From contig CANJKZ010000064.1 of the NCBI GenBank assembly GCA_947471745.1, positions 550,001 through 614,000 on the forward strand: DNA of 64,000 bases, given 5' to 3'. The DNA is from Closterium sp. Naga37s-1. Lineage: Eukaryota > Streptophyta > Zygnematophyceae > Desmidiales > Closteriaceae. Shown here one piece after another: positions 35,205 through 45,930 of this stretch; within the stretch, counting starts at the first letter, position 1, and the number at the start of each line of letters is the position of its first letter. The translations under genes were made by a program, and so were the position numbers. The notes below the pieces were generated by a model. The model saw only the letters and a program-made list of their open reading frames with translations, searched no databases and was not told the origin of the DNA.

Positions 35205-38200
35205 TCAGTAACCTCCCGGAGAAATCGGAATATTTCCCACACTCCTTGGAGCCCCAAGCGCTCGCATCCCCAACCTGTTAACAGCAGCAACACCACCACC
35301 ACCACCACCACCACCACCACCACCACCACCACCACCATGAACCAATTCACTCCCATCCACACCGCGTGCCCCAACTCCACCCCCTATCCCTCCACCCAAC
35401 ACTCTCCTCTCCACGTGATTAGGCAGCAACATAGTGTCCACCGATGAAGTCCTTGCAAGGGGGCTTCGACCAGCCAGGGGCGAGGCCGAGACAGGTGTGT
35501 TCCCTCCTGAAGGGCTAGGAGATGCAGAGAACGGCCCAGCAGCAGAAGCACCCTCGCGGTGCCTGCTCACGCGCATCTGCTCTGGTGACTGCACCCCTCC
35601 TCTCCGCGCTCCCAACCCACCACCGCTCAACAACGGACTGCGACGCACCCCCCCTCCTCCTCCTCCTCCTCCCACGCCCATCCCCACTCCGTCGCCTCCT
35701 CCCATCCCTCCTCCTCCCCCTCCACCTGCTCCTCCTCCATACGCATCATAATCATCACCAGCAAAGAACCCGGAACCCACCGCTGCGCCTCCTCCTCCCA
35801 GCAAAAACTCCTCGGTAAGTGTGTGGTGACGCCGCCGCACCGGCTGCTGCCCCTGCTGCTGCCCCTGTTGCCCCTGGTGGCCCTGATGGCCGTGATGCCG
35901 TGCCGCAGGGAGAGGAGGGAGCAGGTTGGAGGAGGCAGCAACGTCGGTGTAGCTGTCTGTGAAAACCGACGGTACTCCACCTCCTGACACCCACACCCCC
36001 GTGCCTGATGATGCAAACCCCCCACTGCTCTGAGTCTGACCCTCATCACTGCCGCTTCGACTGGCTGCTAGGTGCCCACTGCTGCCACCGCCCGCCGCAA
36101 ACCCACCTCCTCCTCCTGCTCCTCCTGCTCCTCCTTCCCAAGCAGCAGACCCATGCGTAGCAGCTGTCCTGTCCACATACCCCCCTTCTCCATCCACATC
36201 ATAAAGCGCCACACCCTCCCCTCGCCCCCTCTCGCCCCTCTCCCCGAATCCCAGGCCCTGCTGAAAATCAGACGAAGTGCGGAACAACGGCTGTTGCCCT
36301 CCCCTGGGGAGATCCTCAGGTGAATCCAACAGAGCACCTGGCCTGAGCCTGCCTTGAAACACACCGCCACCACCGGCCGCACTCGGCATTCCCACACCGC
36401 TGCCCAAAGCAGACGAGGAGTTGAAAGCCGCGCGCTGCCTTGCAGCACTGGAACTAGCAGAGCCACCAGGACCTAAATCCGCAGACATAGTGCGAGTTAA
36501 AGACATCCCGGCTCCAGATCGGGCCACTAAAGTCGCCTCTGCTGATAACATTCTCGGCACAGGTGCACGGCCCATACCTGCTGCAGTACCACCCATAGCA
36601 CCCATAGCCCTGAGCCCACCGTCCGCACTATCCTCCTGCCTCCACCCTGCCACGTCAGCACCTCGGGCAGAAAACGAACCTGTAGAGGAGGATGGTGGGT
36701 AGAAGTCAGTGGGAGGGGAGTAGGGCCGATAGGGCTGCCCGGAGTGAGTGTGGCTTGGGGAGTCAGAGAGTAGCCTCCTGAGGGGAGGCATGGCTGCTGT
36801 GCCCATGTGACCACCACTCGTGGTTGCACCACCGCCAGCAGCACCAGCAGCACCAGCACTGCTACTACCGCCATTACCACCGCCAACACTGAGGCTGACA
36901 GGAAAGCGCGGGCCGTTACCAGAGGGGTAAACCGCATACGAGTCGCTGTTGCTGTTGCTGCTGCTGCTGGCGCTGTTGCTGCTGCCAAACGAGTTGCTGT
37001 GGCTGTGTGCAGCACTGGCAGAAGCAGAGGACAAGCTTGAAGCACTGAAGCCCGCACCAGCAGCAGCAGCAGATGATAAAGTGTTGTTTCCAACAGACAG
37101 CCTGGATGCGGGGAAGGAGAGCGGTGGGTCAAAATCACGGGAGCGCACGCGTGAGAGCGACGCGCTGTCCAGTGTGACGGTGCGAACGAATTGCGGCAGG
37201 GACTCAGCCACTGACCGGGCTGCAGCACCCCCTGCTCCCATCACCTTGCCTTGCACCCCACCGGCCTCCCCCCCTCCTCCTCCTCCTCCACCTCCTATGA
37301 ACCCTGCTCTTGTGCCAGCAGCAGCACCACCACCGCCACCACCAGCAGCAGCAGCAGTTAAAGACGACTGTCTGGGGGGCCTTGTGCCTCGATCCAAAGT
37401 CGCAACCCGCATGTACATATCTGAAGCAGTTGCAGCAGCAGATGCAGCAGCAGCAGCAGCACCAGCAGCAGAATCATAAGGCGCGGGATCAAACGACCTA
37501 GATCGCTCAACATATGACCCGAGATTCATCCCGCTGCCTCCACCTCCCAAACCTGGTCTGGAGGTTCGGCGGAAACTGTTCAGGTCCGGATCTAGGGGAC
37601 CCATGCTTCGCATCTTATGCAGATTGCGGGATGGCAGGCTGTGGGGGGGTAGGCTGTTAGACGGCAGGCTGTGGGTGGGCAGGAAATGGGACAAGGCTTC
37701 CTGGCACGCACGTTCCTCCTCCTCCTCCTCCTGCTCCTGCTGCCGCTGCTGCTGCTGCTGCTGCTTCTGCTGCTCATGGCGATAACGGTCTTGGTGTGCT
37801 TGCTGGGGTGCTTGGGGCTGGGACTGGTGGCGATGGTGGTGGGGGTGGTGGGGTTGCAGTGAGTTCTGGGAGGCGAGGCGAGAGGAGTGGTCTCCTCGAA
37901 GGACCTTCCACGGATCAAACTGCATCACAGTGAGGGGAACGCAGGGAAATGGGTGAGCTGAATTGCTACACGTGCAGCTTTTGACTTTCGAGCCGACTCA
38001 GTGGTCGCCTCGAAGAACCTTCCACGGATCAAACCGCATCACAGTGAGGGGAACACAGGGAAATGGGTGCCCTGAATTGCTACACGTGCAGCATCTGAGG
38101 CAACAATGATGGAGAGGGATGCGGTGGGGTTAGGTGGGATGGGGCGGGGTGGGGTGGGGTAGGGTGTGGTGGAGTGCGGTGGGGTGGGGTGGTGGTACCT

Positions 38201-40923
38201 GGCAGTTGGGGCAGCAGAAGCTGCGAGTGAGTGGGTCCTCTTGAAGGCTATCCAGAGCGCACGTTTGGCCGCACACACACCCAAACCACACCTCCTCCTC
38301 CGCCTCCTCCCCATACTGCTTCAGCCCGCTCTGCTCTCGGTGCACGCAATACAAGTGTGTGTATGGGCGGGGGAAAGGAGAGCACAAGGGGGGGAGGAAG
38401 GGGGGGAGGAAGGAGGGGCGGTAAGAGAAGGGGGGAAAGGGGGAGATGGATGGGAGGAGGGTAAGGGTGAGTGAGGGGGGTTGGAGGAGGAGAGGTGCAG
38501 GTCTTGGTGGCAACAAGTATGATGGCAATGGTGAGAATGGACTGGTATCAATCCAGGCGAAAGAATAGTGGAACTGGGAATGATGGGAGGGGGAGCAGGG
38601 AATGGTGGGAGGGGGAGCAGGGAATGGTGGGAGGGGGAGCAGGGAATGGTGGGAGGGGGAGCAGGGAATGGTGGGAGGGGGAGCAGGGAATGGTGGGAGG
38701 GGGAGCAGGGAATGGTGGGAGGGGGAGCAGGGAATGGTGGGAGGAAGAGCAGGGAATGGTGGGAGGGGGAGCAGCGGGCAGGAACAGCGGGAGCAGCGGG
38801 GAGGAAAACTGGCAGTGGTGGTGCAGTGAGTGCAGTGCGGAGGGAAGGCGTGACTGACTGACCTTGGCACTGAGGCAGGAGGCGCAGTCCAGCAACCCCT
38901 TGCTGAGGCGCATGGAAATCACTTTTGAGAATTCCCAAACGTGACTGACCTTGGCGGAGAGGCACGAGGCGCAGTCCAGAAGCCCTTTGCTCAGTCGCAT
39001 ACCCACACAGGCGAAGTGCGAGCGGTGCCCGCACTCCCACGCGATAACCGGCGCCTCTCTGATCGCCAGCTCGCACGTGCTGCACCCCTCCCTGCCCGCC
39101 CCCTCCCCTTCCCGCTCCCCCTCCCCCTCCCCCTCCCCCTCCTCGTTTCCGCTCACGCCCCTGGAGGGACTAGTGTTGGCAATTACAGAGCCCCCGAGCG
39201 CACTGGTTCTGGCGGGAGTATGGGAGATGCGGAGGGAGGGAAGGCGGGGTTGGTGCCGGTGCAGGAGGGGGAATGAGTGAGGGTGGCTGGGGTGGTGGAG
39301 GTGCGAAGGTGGAGTGAGCGGCGGTGCGCACGGAGGGAGGGGAAGGGGGGTGGGTGGTGGGGTTGGGTCTACTAAAAGCGTGTTATAAAGCGTGCATGGC
39401 AGGCATGGGGAGTGGGAAGGAGTGTGGGAGGGAGACAAAATTTGCCTCACAGCCAATATCATGCACCGCACGGCTGGCTGCTCTTTACTCGATTGTTCTT
39501 CTTCTTTTCTTCTTACTTTCACGTTCTCGGTTGTAACAAACTCCCGTTCATCACACGTCAGGGATTAGCTTAGTTCAAAAGACAAATCTTTTGCATCCCT
39601 CTTACCTCAACCAACCAACCCCCCCAACTCATGTCTAAGATCCATCCTCATCCCGTTACCCCCACCATCTCCCGCCCCGGTTCCCCCTCACCCCGTTATC
39701 TCGTTCCGGCCCCCTACTCTTTTTCCCCCTCGTTCAAATCAAACTCACCGCCGCCCTGCCGCTGAATCCCCGCGGCTCGAACCACAAGACGCGGACCCGA
39801 GCGGAGACGCCCTTCCCCCGCACACGCTCCCCGCGCCTCCGCTTCCCCCCGCGCTCCCGCTCCCCCTTCCGGAACCCCGTGATTCCGGCGACGACCCTCT
39901 GCTGTCCGCGCGCGCGTGCGACACGGCGCTACGGGCGGGCGACGACCTGGCGGAGGAGGGCTTCAAACGACTCGACCCGGGCGCAACTGGCGCGGCGCTG
40001 CTGCCGCCGCCCGCGCCGGGATACCCTCCCCCGGACGCAAAATCCGCGGCGCCACCACCAGCAGGCGCAGAGCCGACAGGAGGAGGCGCAGCAGCAGCAG
40101 CAGCAGCAGAAGAAGTAGCAGCAAGGGGGTCATCGGGAGGGATAGAGGCGAGGTCCGGGGCGATATGGGAGGCGACAAGCGCAAGAGGCACGTCGACTCG
40201 GCTACGCACGGCGTCTACCCACAACCGCACGCTCTCGTCCGACACGCGCAGCACCTCGCCGAAGCACCACCGCGCTTTCATGCACCGCACCACCACCAAG
40301 TCCCCCGCCTCGTACGGACAGCTCCACGCCTCTCCCCCGCGTTTCCCGCCGTTTGATCCCGCACCTCCGCGCCGGCGGCGCCCGCCGCCGCCGCTGCTGC
40401 TGCTGCTGTAATCAGTCGGGTAATCCGTGCCGCTGACCCCGCCGTAGTCGGCGTCGTAATCCGAGCCGGGATCTGCTCCGTAATCTGCGGCGGATTGAGC
40501 TGGCCAATCATCGAGCGCGGTAGCAACGGTCGGATCTAGCGAGTTGTAACGAGCCGGTCCGCGTATGCTATCTCCATGGCTCCCCCCACCGCCAGCCCCG
40601 CGGCTGAGCCCCGCTTTCCCCGCCCCTCCCCCCCGCAGTCTTCCGCCCGCGCCGTCGCGGAAAGGAAGTTCCGCCACCAGCTGAACGGGCCCGGATCTTG
40701 CCCCTTCGTCTGCGCCAGGGGTTGCGCGGAGCGAGCGGGAGTAGGCGGAGCGGTCGATGAGGGGAGGGGGGGCGTGGCGCAGGGTTCCGCCGGAGGGGAG
40801 AGAGGAGGCGGGGATGGTGGGGGAGGAGGAGCTGTAGCCTTCGTCGCTGTCCTCTGATTGGTCGATGAGGTCCATCATCAGTGGGTTGCGGCCACGTGTC
40901 CGAAACCCCATACGCTCGAGCAC
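35205..40923 (-). CDS. Large RING-H2 protein with a Tudor-like N-terminal segment, four exons
   Basis: The model is exon 1 39749-40923 (ATG at 40923), exon 2 38950-39208, exon 3 38199-38330 and exon 4 35205-37919, with stop TGA. Phases agree to about 1,426 residues. Exon 1 has acidic and Ser-rich sequence and a compact segment YEAGDLVVVRCMKARWCFG...LRVSDESVRLWV (about residues 203-262) that resembles Tudor/Agenet-type barrels. Exon 2 has a complete RING-H2: CSTC, CGHRSHFAC, CASC (about 434-475). Exon 3 adds a second Cys cluster, CVCGQTC and FCCPNC (about 495-520). Exon 4 begins FDPWKVLRGD and is otherwise low-complexity Gly/Ser/Ala/Gln, including a GGT-coded Gly run (35289-35338). RING-H2 proteins are usually E3 ubiquitin ligases, so that is the likely role; the target is unknown. 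Intron-borne partial copies of exons 2 and 4 exist. Confidence 0.75.
37886..38092 (-). repeat. Duplicate of the start of RING-gene exon 4 around a decayed palindrome
   Basis: Two 93-bp copies (37886-37978 and 38000-38092) are separated by 21 bp beginning TTTTGACTTTCGAGCCGACT. The left copy is the working exon start with acceptor CAG. The right copy has CGG there and cannot be an acceptor, so it is a pseudo-exon in the intron. Confidence 0.9.
38585..38785. repeat. 22-bp minisatellite in a RING-gene intron
   Basis: About nine copies of the word AATGGTGGGAGGGGGAGCAG plus two G at 22-bp spacing lie in the 38331-38949 intron. Open frames across it are artefacts. Confidence 0.92.
38855..39000 (-). 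repeat. Duplicate of the 3' half of RING-gene exon 2 around a decayed palindrome
   Basis: Copies 38855-38913 and 38943-39000 both code for MRLSKGLLDCASCLSAK followed by a GTCAGT donor. The spacer holds TTTTGAGAATTCCCAAA. The right copy belongs to the full exon; the left repeats only its last third, including the second Cys pair of the RING. Confidence 0.88.
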
Positions 40924-42489
40924 GGGGGATAGCGTGCGTAACGGTGAGAGGTAGCGACGTCAGGACGACGGGGGTAGACTTGATTAAACAGATGGGTGGG
41001 GACGGGGGACGGGTGGGTTGCCTCAAGCGCGAGAAAAAAATAGCGTTGCGGTTTCAAGGAACGGGGTCAACGCGGTGCTCGCAGGAGGGGAATGCGTATT
41101 AGCAGGCTGACGACAGTTAAGTCTACATACGTAGAACAGTAGCTGTGGCGTTGCTGCAGAATAAAATACAGATATCGAAAATCCCGCTAGCAATGGCGAC
41201 CGGTACACACACGTGTCAATTCACCGTGACCTGCATGAGGAGGAAGCGTGAGCGGTATTTGGAAGTAACGGGACTCGAGCCGCTTCAACGTGCATAGCAA
41301 GAGACCGACTGCACTACGCAGAGAAGCTCACGAGCTGTAGTTGAATCCAAGCTCGCGGCACCGAATCAGCTGCTAGTGCTGCTCTCATCAGACAACAGCT
41401 GCACCTGTCTGGACTCGCCTATACTTTCCATTACCTAATATTCAAACCAGTCTAGACATAACCAGTCTGTGCATCATCAGCCAGCCATACATCATCAGCC
41501 ACACCCTCCTCCAGAAACCAGTTTCAGGAAAAAGAGAGTTCCTGAGTCCGACTGTACCCGTCCACCCAACACCTAACCAAACATACGAGCGAATCGAGTG
41601 AAGCAAGCGGCCACTGGTGACAGCCTGACGCACCGAGCAATGGGATTTATATTCCACAACTGTGGCGGGACAAGACACGATGACTGACTCGGTTGAACAA
41701 TCGGGCAGAAGCGAAACCTGCCCGCCTGACACTCGCAAGCAACAGGTTCGGCAGGATTTACTGTACAATGAAGCGCGCCAAACCGTTGGAACTCTCATCT
41801 GCGATAAGTACAGTACAGTTTCACCGATGTGGTTTTCACCAATTTCCAGGCTTGAAGTTGGTTCCGGGCGTGATGGCGAGAGCGACCACTCTTGCCTTCG
41901 GATTCCCAAGATTTGGGGGCTAGCTAGGCGAAGTGAACAAAATGTGATGTGAATATTGCCAGCTTTGTGGGTGTCGTCTTCTGCCCACACCCGCTTCGTG
42001 CGACATTCTATCAGAAGCCACACCAATCAGCATCATGCTGCCCAGCCGAAAGTTGTGGCTGAAACAAATGCCGAACAAGCCCTGCACTGTACGAAGCTGC
42101 CGCCACGGTGGCTTCTTGTGCCCTCCTTGCCGCAGTGCAATAGCGAACGGATCATGCCACCCACTCGACGTGAGTCAACAGATGGAGGTTATCGTGGTTC
42201 GCTAAGAGCAGTACTCAAAGGTTGTCATACTAATCTTAGGGCTTGTTGGACCACTGGTTATCTCAATGCCTAGTATTTGTTCGTTAAACACTCACCTGGG
42301 ATTTGCTTACTCAAAATGACATTTTTGTATTGACCATGCATCATTTGAACAAAAGACACATTTCTATATTCGTTGCATACTATTTTGAGTAAGCGAGACC
42401 TGAAATGATTCGGAATTTTCTTGTGATCTCACTTAAAAAAACGAAATTGTTTTTCATTGACAAGGCCTTTGTTTGTAGGAAACTTATAT
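40924..42489. other. Intergenic region with a tRNA-like relic, no supported protein gene
   Basis: The left part should hold the promoter of the minus-strand RING gene. A minus-strand open frame at 41442-42026 has no recognisable similarity, so I do not call it. The A/T-richer right end runs to the copia element. Confidence 0.4.
41271..41316 (-). pseudogene. tRNA-like relic with Pol III A and B boxes
   Basis: On the minus strand TAGTGCAGTCGG (41305-41316) fits the A-box consensus and GGCTCGAGTCC (41271-41281) fits the B box with one difference. Their starts are 35 bp apart, against about 44 in an ordinary intronless tRNA, and I cannot fold a full cloverleaf. It is probably a tRNA-derived relic or SINE head. 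Confidence 0.35.
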
Positions 42490-42494
42490 CTATC

Positions 42495-42907
42495 TGTTAC
42501 AATCCCAAGTGGGACTTAGCGAAGGATCGCTCAGGGTTGATCGCAGGGTAGTGTTGCAGCGGAAGTAGTAAACTCAGGTCAGAGTGAATGTAAATGACTG
42601 AGATTGATAATAGCATGCATACATTGAGTTTATATAGGAAATACAAAGGAATACGAAACGACCTAGACTAGCCATGTACTCTAAGGGGTACATTCCCTTA
42701 TTACAGTGAAGTTCAAACCGTGCGGCGCGGGAACCCGTTTCAAACTTGTTCCCACTCTTTTCACTTCGAATGTTTATGCCTGCATCGGTCTTGATCAGAC
42801 GGTTACCAGTGTCGCTTCGACTCTTCTGACTCCTCGGCTTCATACACTTTAGAGTCGGCCCCTGTAGCATACAGGAATGCCTTCTCGTAAAGTTTCATAT
42901 CGCAACA
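42495..42907 (-). repeat. 3' LTR of the copia element
   Basis: 413 bp. It matches 50512-50924 except at five positions and has no length change. The CTATC target duplication lies to its left. Confidence 0.95.
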
Positions 42908-42914
42908 CTCCCCT

Positions 42915-44090
42915 TCATTCCTGGGCGCGCAGGGGGCTGACTCGTTTGACCACTCCGGTGAGGTCGGAACAGTGCTTGTACTGCTGACGTGGCAGTCGCT
43001 TGGTGAGAAAGTCGGCTGCCATCTCGGTGGTAGGGCAGTACGTGAGATCAACATTGCCCTGGTCAATTTCGTCCTTGACGAAAAAGTACCGAAGCGCGAT
43101 GTGCTTCGTGCGGTTCACAAACCCTGGCTTGTTCGCAATCTTGATGGCACTCTGGTTGTCGCAGTGAAGGCGAAAGGTGGGCGAAGTTGGAATTTTTGCC
43201 TCCTGTAGTAACTCCTGGAGGTACAGACATTCGCGAACTGCTGCTGTCGCGGCGATGTATTCTGCTTCGGCTGATGACAGGGCAACCAGCTCCTGCTTCT
43301 GTGAGTTCCAGGAGATTGGTCCTGTTGGTTCCAGGCGGAAAACAAAGCCAATTCGGGACCGTCGATTTGTAGGATCAGCGGCATGATCTGCATCCACGTA
43401 GCCGTTGAGGTTGAAGGAGGTCGTCGTCAGCGTGGAGTAGGAGAGCCCGATGTCAGGTGTGGAAATGAAGTACTGCAGGGCGCGCTCCAGATCCAGCTGG
43501 TTCTCTGCTACTGGCTTGCGAGAGTACTGTGCCAATTGGTTGGCGATGTACGAAAGGTCGGGTCGGCAGGTGACAGAGGCGAACAGCAGGCACCCCAATT
43601 TCTGCTGGTACATTTGGAGTCCTGCGGGTGACAGAGGTTTGTTGTCCGGTTTGTAGTTGGCGCTGGGGTTGCGGTAAGGGGTTGAGAGTGGTGCGGGTGA
43701 AATGTTGAAGCGTTCCCCCAGCTGCTCTGCGTACTTGGAGGCTGACAGGTGAATTGCTTCTGGCGCGAAGGTGATGTTTAACCCCAAGAACTGTGTGACG
43801 TTGTGGTTGATGGTGATGTCAACGCGCTGCGCCAGGTTCTTTTCGAACTGATGAAGGAGCTTGTTGCAGGTGCCGGTGTACAGCAGGTCGTCGACGTAGA
43901 CTGTCAAAAGGATGTAGTCGCCGTTAAAGTGAAGGCGGTACATTCCCGGGTCGTGCGGCAGCTGCCTGAAGCCGATCTCCAGGAGGATTTTGTGCAAATG
44001 CTGCAGCCAGAGACGCGGCGCTTGGTTTATCCCGTAGAGGGATTTCTTCAGCTGGCAGACCCTGGGGTCTCCTTCCCCGTAGGTGTGTGG
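42915..44090 (-). pseudogene. pol: Copia reverse transcriptase (YVDD) and RNase H, terminal fragment
   Basis: The same frame follows the TAG: SLYGINQAPRLWLQHLHKIL, catalytic YVDD in LTVYVDDLLYTG, and CRPDLSYIANQLAQYSRKP. RNase H has GYVDADHAADPTNRRS, ALSSAEAEYIAA, LHCDNQSAIKIANKPG and KHIALRYFFVKDEI. It ends at 42915, near the purine tract and 3' LTR. The C-terminal fragment is intact in itself. Confidence 0.93.
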
Positions 44091-44351
44091 CTATTCCACG
44101 AAGATGGTTGCATCCACCAACGCGTATAAGAACGCATTCTTCACGTCGATCTGCCGCAGTGGTAGGTGCTTAGCAGCGGCAATGGCGAGTAGAATTCTGA
44201 CGGAGGTGTGACGACTGACGGGAGCAAAGGTTTGATCAAAGTCGATGCCGTGGCGCTGGTCGTACCCGCGTACGACCCAGCGTGCCTTGAAGCGCTCGAT
44301 AGTGCCGTCAGCGTTGGTTTTGAGACGGAATACCCATTTTCCGCTTAGCAC
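44091..44351 (-). pseudogene. pol: Copia reverse transcriptase, central fragment
   Basis: It is the downstream continuation of the reverse transcriptase after the nested element: WVFRLKTNADGTIERFKARW, GYDQRHGIDFDQTFAPVS, LRQIDVKNAFLYA. It stops at TAG right after IFVE, where the frame clearly continues (PHTYGEGDPRVCQLKKSLYG), so this is a nonsense change. Real copia sequence reaches 44360. Confidence 0.9.
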
Positions 44352-44360
44352 CCTCCTCCC

Positions 44361-44490
44361 TGTCAGAATGTTATCTTATGCTCTAGCCTGTAGTGGGGTG
44401 CTCTATAGCGAGTACAACCCTTCTAGGGTTTCCTATTTGTATCCCCATTCTTGCTAGTGCATCTCTCTTCTTTCTTCTAAACTTTCAACA
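44361..44490 (+). repeat. 5' LTR of the nested TRIM-like element
   Basis: 130 bp, immediately followed by the TGGTATCAGAGC primer site. Confidence 0.95.
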
Positions 44491-44599
44491 TGGTATCAGA
44501 GCAGGTCGATCCCCTTGGATCGATCCTGTGGGTGGGCTTACCACCTCCTAGCTTCCGCTGCAACTCCTACCACTACACTCGGTGCCGCACGCCCCGTGG

Positions 44600-45035
44600 C
44601 GTGTGGCAGTTTTCTTCCCGCCGTGCGCCCCGAGGCGCGCGGCGGTTTTCTTCCCGCCGTGCGCCCCGAGGCGCGCGGCGGTTTTCTGCCCGCCGTGCGC
44701 CCCGAGGCGCGCGGCGGTTCTCTGCCCGCTGTGCGCCCCGAGGCGCGCGGCGGGCTTCGGCCCCGTCAACCGTCGCGTCGCCCTCGGGAGGCGCCGCGAC
44801 GGGCGACGGGGACCCGTTCGTCGCCCCCCGTCGCCCGTCGTGGCCTGCGCGCGGCCCGTACAGGCAGCGCGCGACCCGTACGGGCTGCGCCAGGCCAGCG
44901 CGCGACCCGTACGGGCTGCGCCAGGCCCGCGCGCGACCCGTACGGGCTGCGCCAGGCCCGCGCGCCACCCGTACGGGCTGCGCCAGGCCCGCGCGCGGCC
45001 CGTACGGGCGGCGCCAGGCCCGCGCGCGGCTCAGG
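44600..45035 (+). repeat. Internal tandem arrays of the nested TRIM-like element (36 bp and 31 bp)
   Basis: CCCCGAGGCGCGCGGCGG recurs at 44628, 44664, 44700 and 44736 (36-bp period, reading RRFSSRRAPRGA in one frame). TACGGG recurs at 44879, 44910, 44941, 44972 and 45003 (31-bp period). One frame from 44490 stays open to 45335 because of the repeats. I do not consider it a supported protein. Confidence 0.9.
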
Positions 45036-45800
45036 CCGCCTACGCGCGGTTCGGGCGACCCTACCAGGCCCGTGGTGGGCCCGCTCCTTGCTGCCCCTGC
45101 CCTCCCTAATGTCCCCCAGCGCTTCTACTCGTGCCCCACCCCTCCTACTCCCCATTCTCCTGTATTAGGGTTTGGGGGTGCGGGGTATGGGGGTGCACCC
45201 ACTGTGTACTGTTCCCTGCTCCTCCTCCTCCTCCGTCTCCCTGTGCTGCAGCTGCCGCTGAGGGGGGGTGGACGTGTTGGAGCCGGTGGAGTGGTACTAA
45301 GGGGGGGTGAAGGGGGAGTGGAGCTAGCGGTGTAGCAGCGGGTATGTGCCAGGGGGGAGTGGGATAGTTTGGGGAAGCTGAATGGAGGTTGCCGTCGTGT
45401 CGCCAGCAGCACCTGTATTCCGGGGACTTCGTCCGGTAGCCCAGTCGTAGCCAGCTGTGCCAGCCGCCCGTGGGTCCGTTGCTCGTCTGCCGCTACTTTA
45501 GCCGCGGGGCCTGTTACTCCTGTATTCCGGGGACTTCGTCCGGTAGCCGCTGTGCCAGTCTGCCTCCTGTTGCCTGTGTGTCTGCAGCTTCAGCCGTCGC
45601 CTCCTATCTCCTCTCCTCTCACTCTCTCTCCTCCTCCTCACTTGCCCGTTGTGACTACCACTAGCTTTGCTCATAATTGTGAACTTAAACTATTGCTTCT
45701 TGAACTTGTGCTCAGAATGTGTGGTGACATTGTGATCCACCCTGAGCTTGTACTCCTTTGCTTACTCTGCTGATTACACCCCACTTTGGCTATGGGAGTG

Positions 45801-45930
45801 TGTCAGAATGTTATCTTATGCTCTAGCCTGTAGTGGGGTGCTCTATAGCGAGTACAACCCTTCTAGGGTTTCCTATTTGTATCCCCATTCTTGCTAGTGC
45901 ATCCCTCTTCTTTCTTCTAAACTTTCAACA
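45801..45930 (+). repeat. 3' LTR of the nested TRIM-like element
   Basis: 130 bp, with one T/C difference from the 5' copy (ATCTCTC versus ATCCCTC). The CTCCC duplication follows. Confidence 0.95.

Larger units (their letters stand above)
44361..45930 (+). mobile_element. TRIM-like non-autonomous LTR element nested in the copia reverse transcriptase
   Basis: 1,570 bp. Its 130-bp LTRs (44361-44490, 45801-45930) begin TGTCAGAATG and end TTTCAACA. They differ at one position by my count. A perfect CTCCC duplication lies at 44356-44360 and 45931-45935. A textbook primer site, TGGTATCAGAGC, starts at 44491, and GGCTATGGGAGTG precedes the 3' LTR. The interior codes for no enzyme and is dominated by two tandem arrays. 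Element plus duplication is 1,575 bp, an exact multiple of three. It must have arrived after the copia insertion and needs enzymes in trans. Confidence 0.95.

Noticed and set aside
38855-38913. Left copy of RING exon 2 as a real additional exon
   Set aside because: It has a donor but no acceptor that would join in frame, and it would repeat only part of the RING. It was kept as a duplicate rather than an exon.
41271-41316. Functional tRNA gene
   Set aside because: Box spacing is too short and the stems do not pair, so it was kept only as a relic. The same applies to 61921-61985.
41442-42026. 194-residue minus-strand open frame
   Set aside because: No recognisable domain, odd composition, and no splice or start context to support it.
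44490-45335. 281-residue Arg/Pro/Ala-rich protein inside the nested TRIM-like element
   Set aside because: It is kept open by tandem repeats and high GC, with no gag or enzyme motif.
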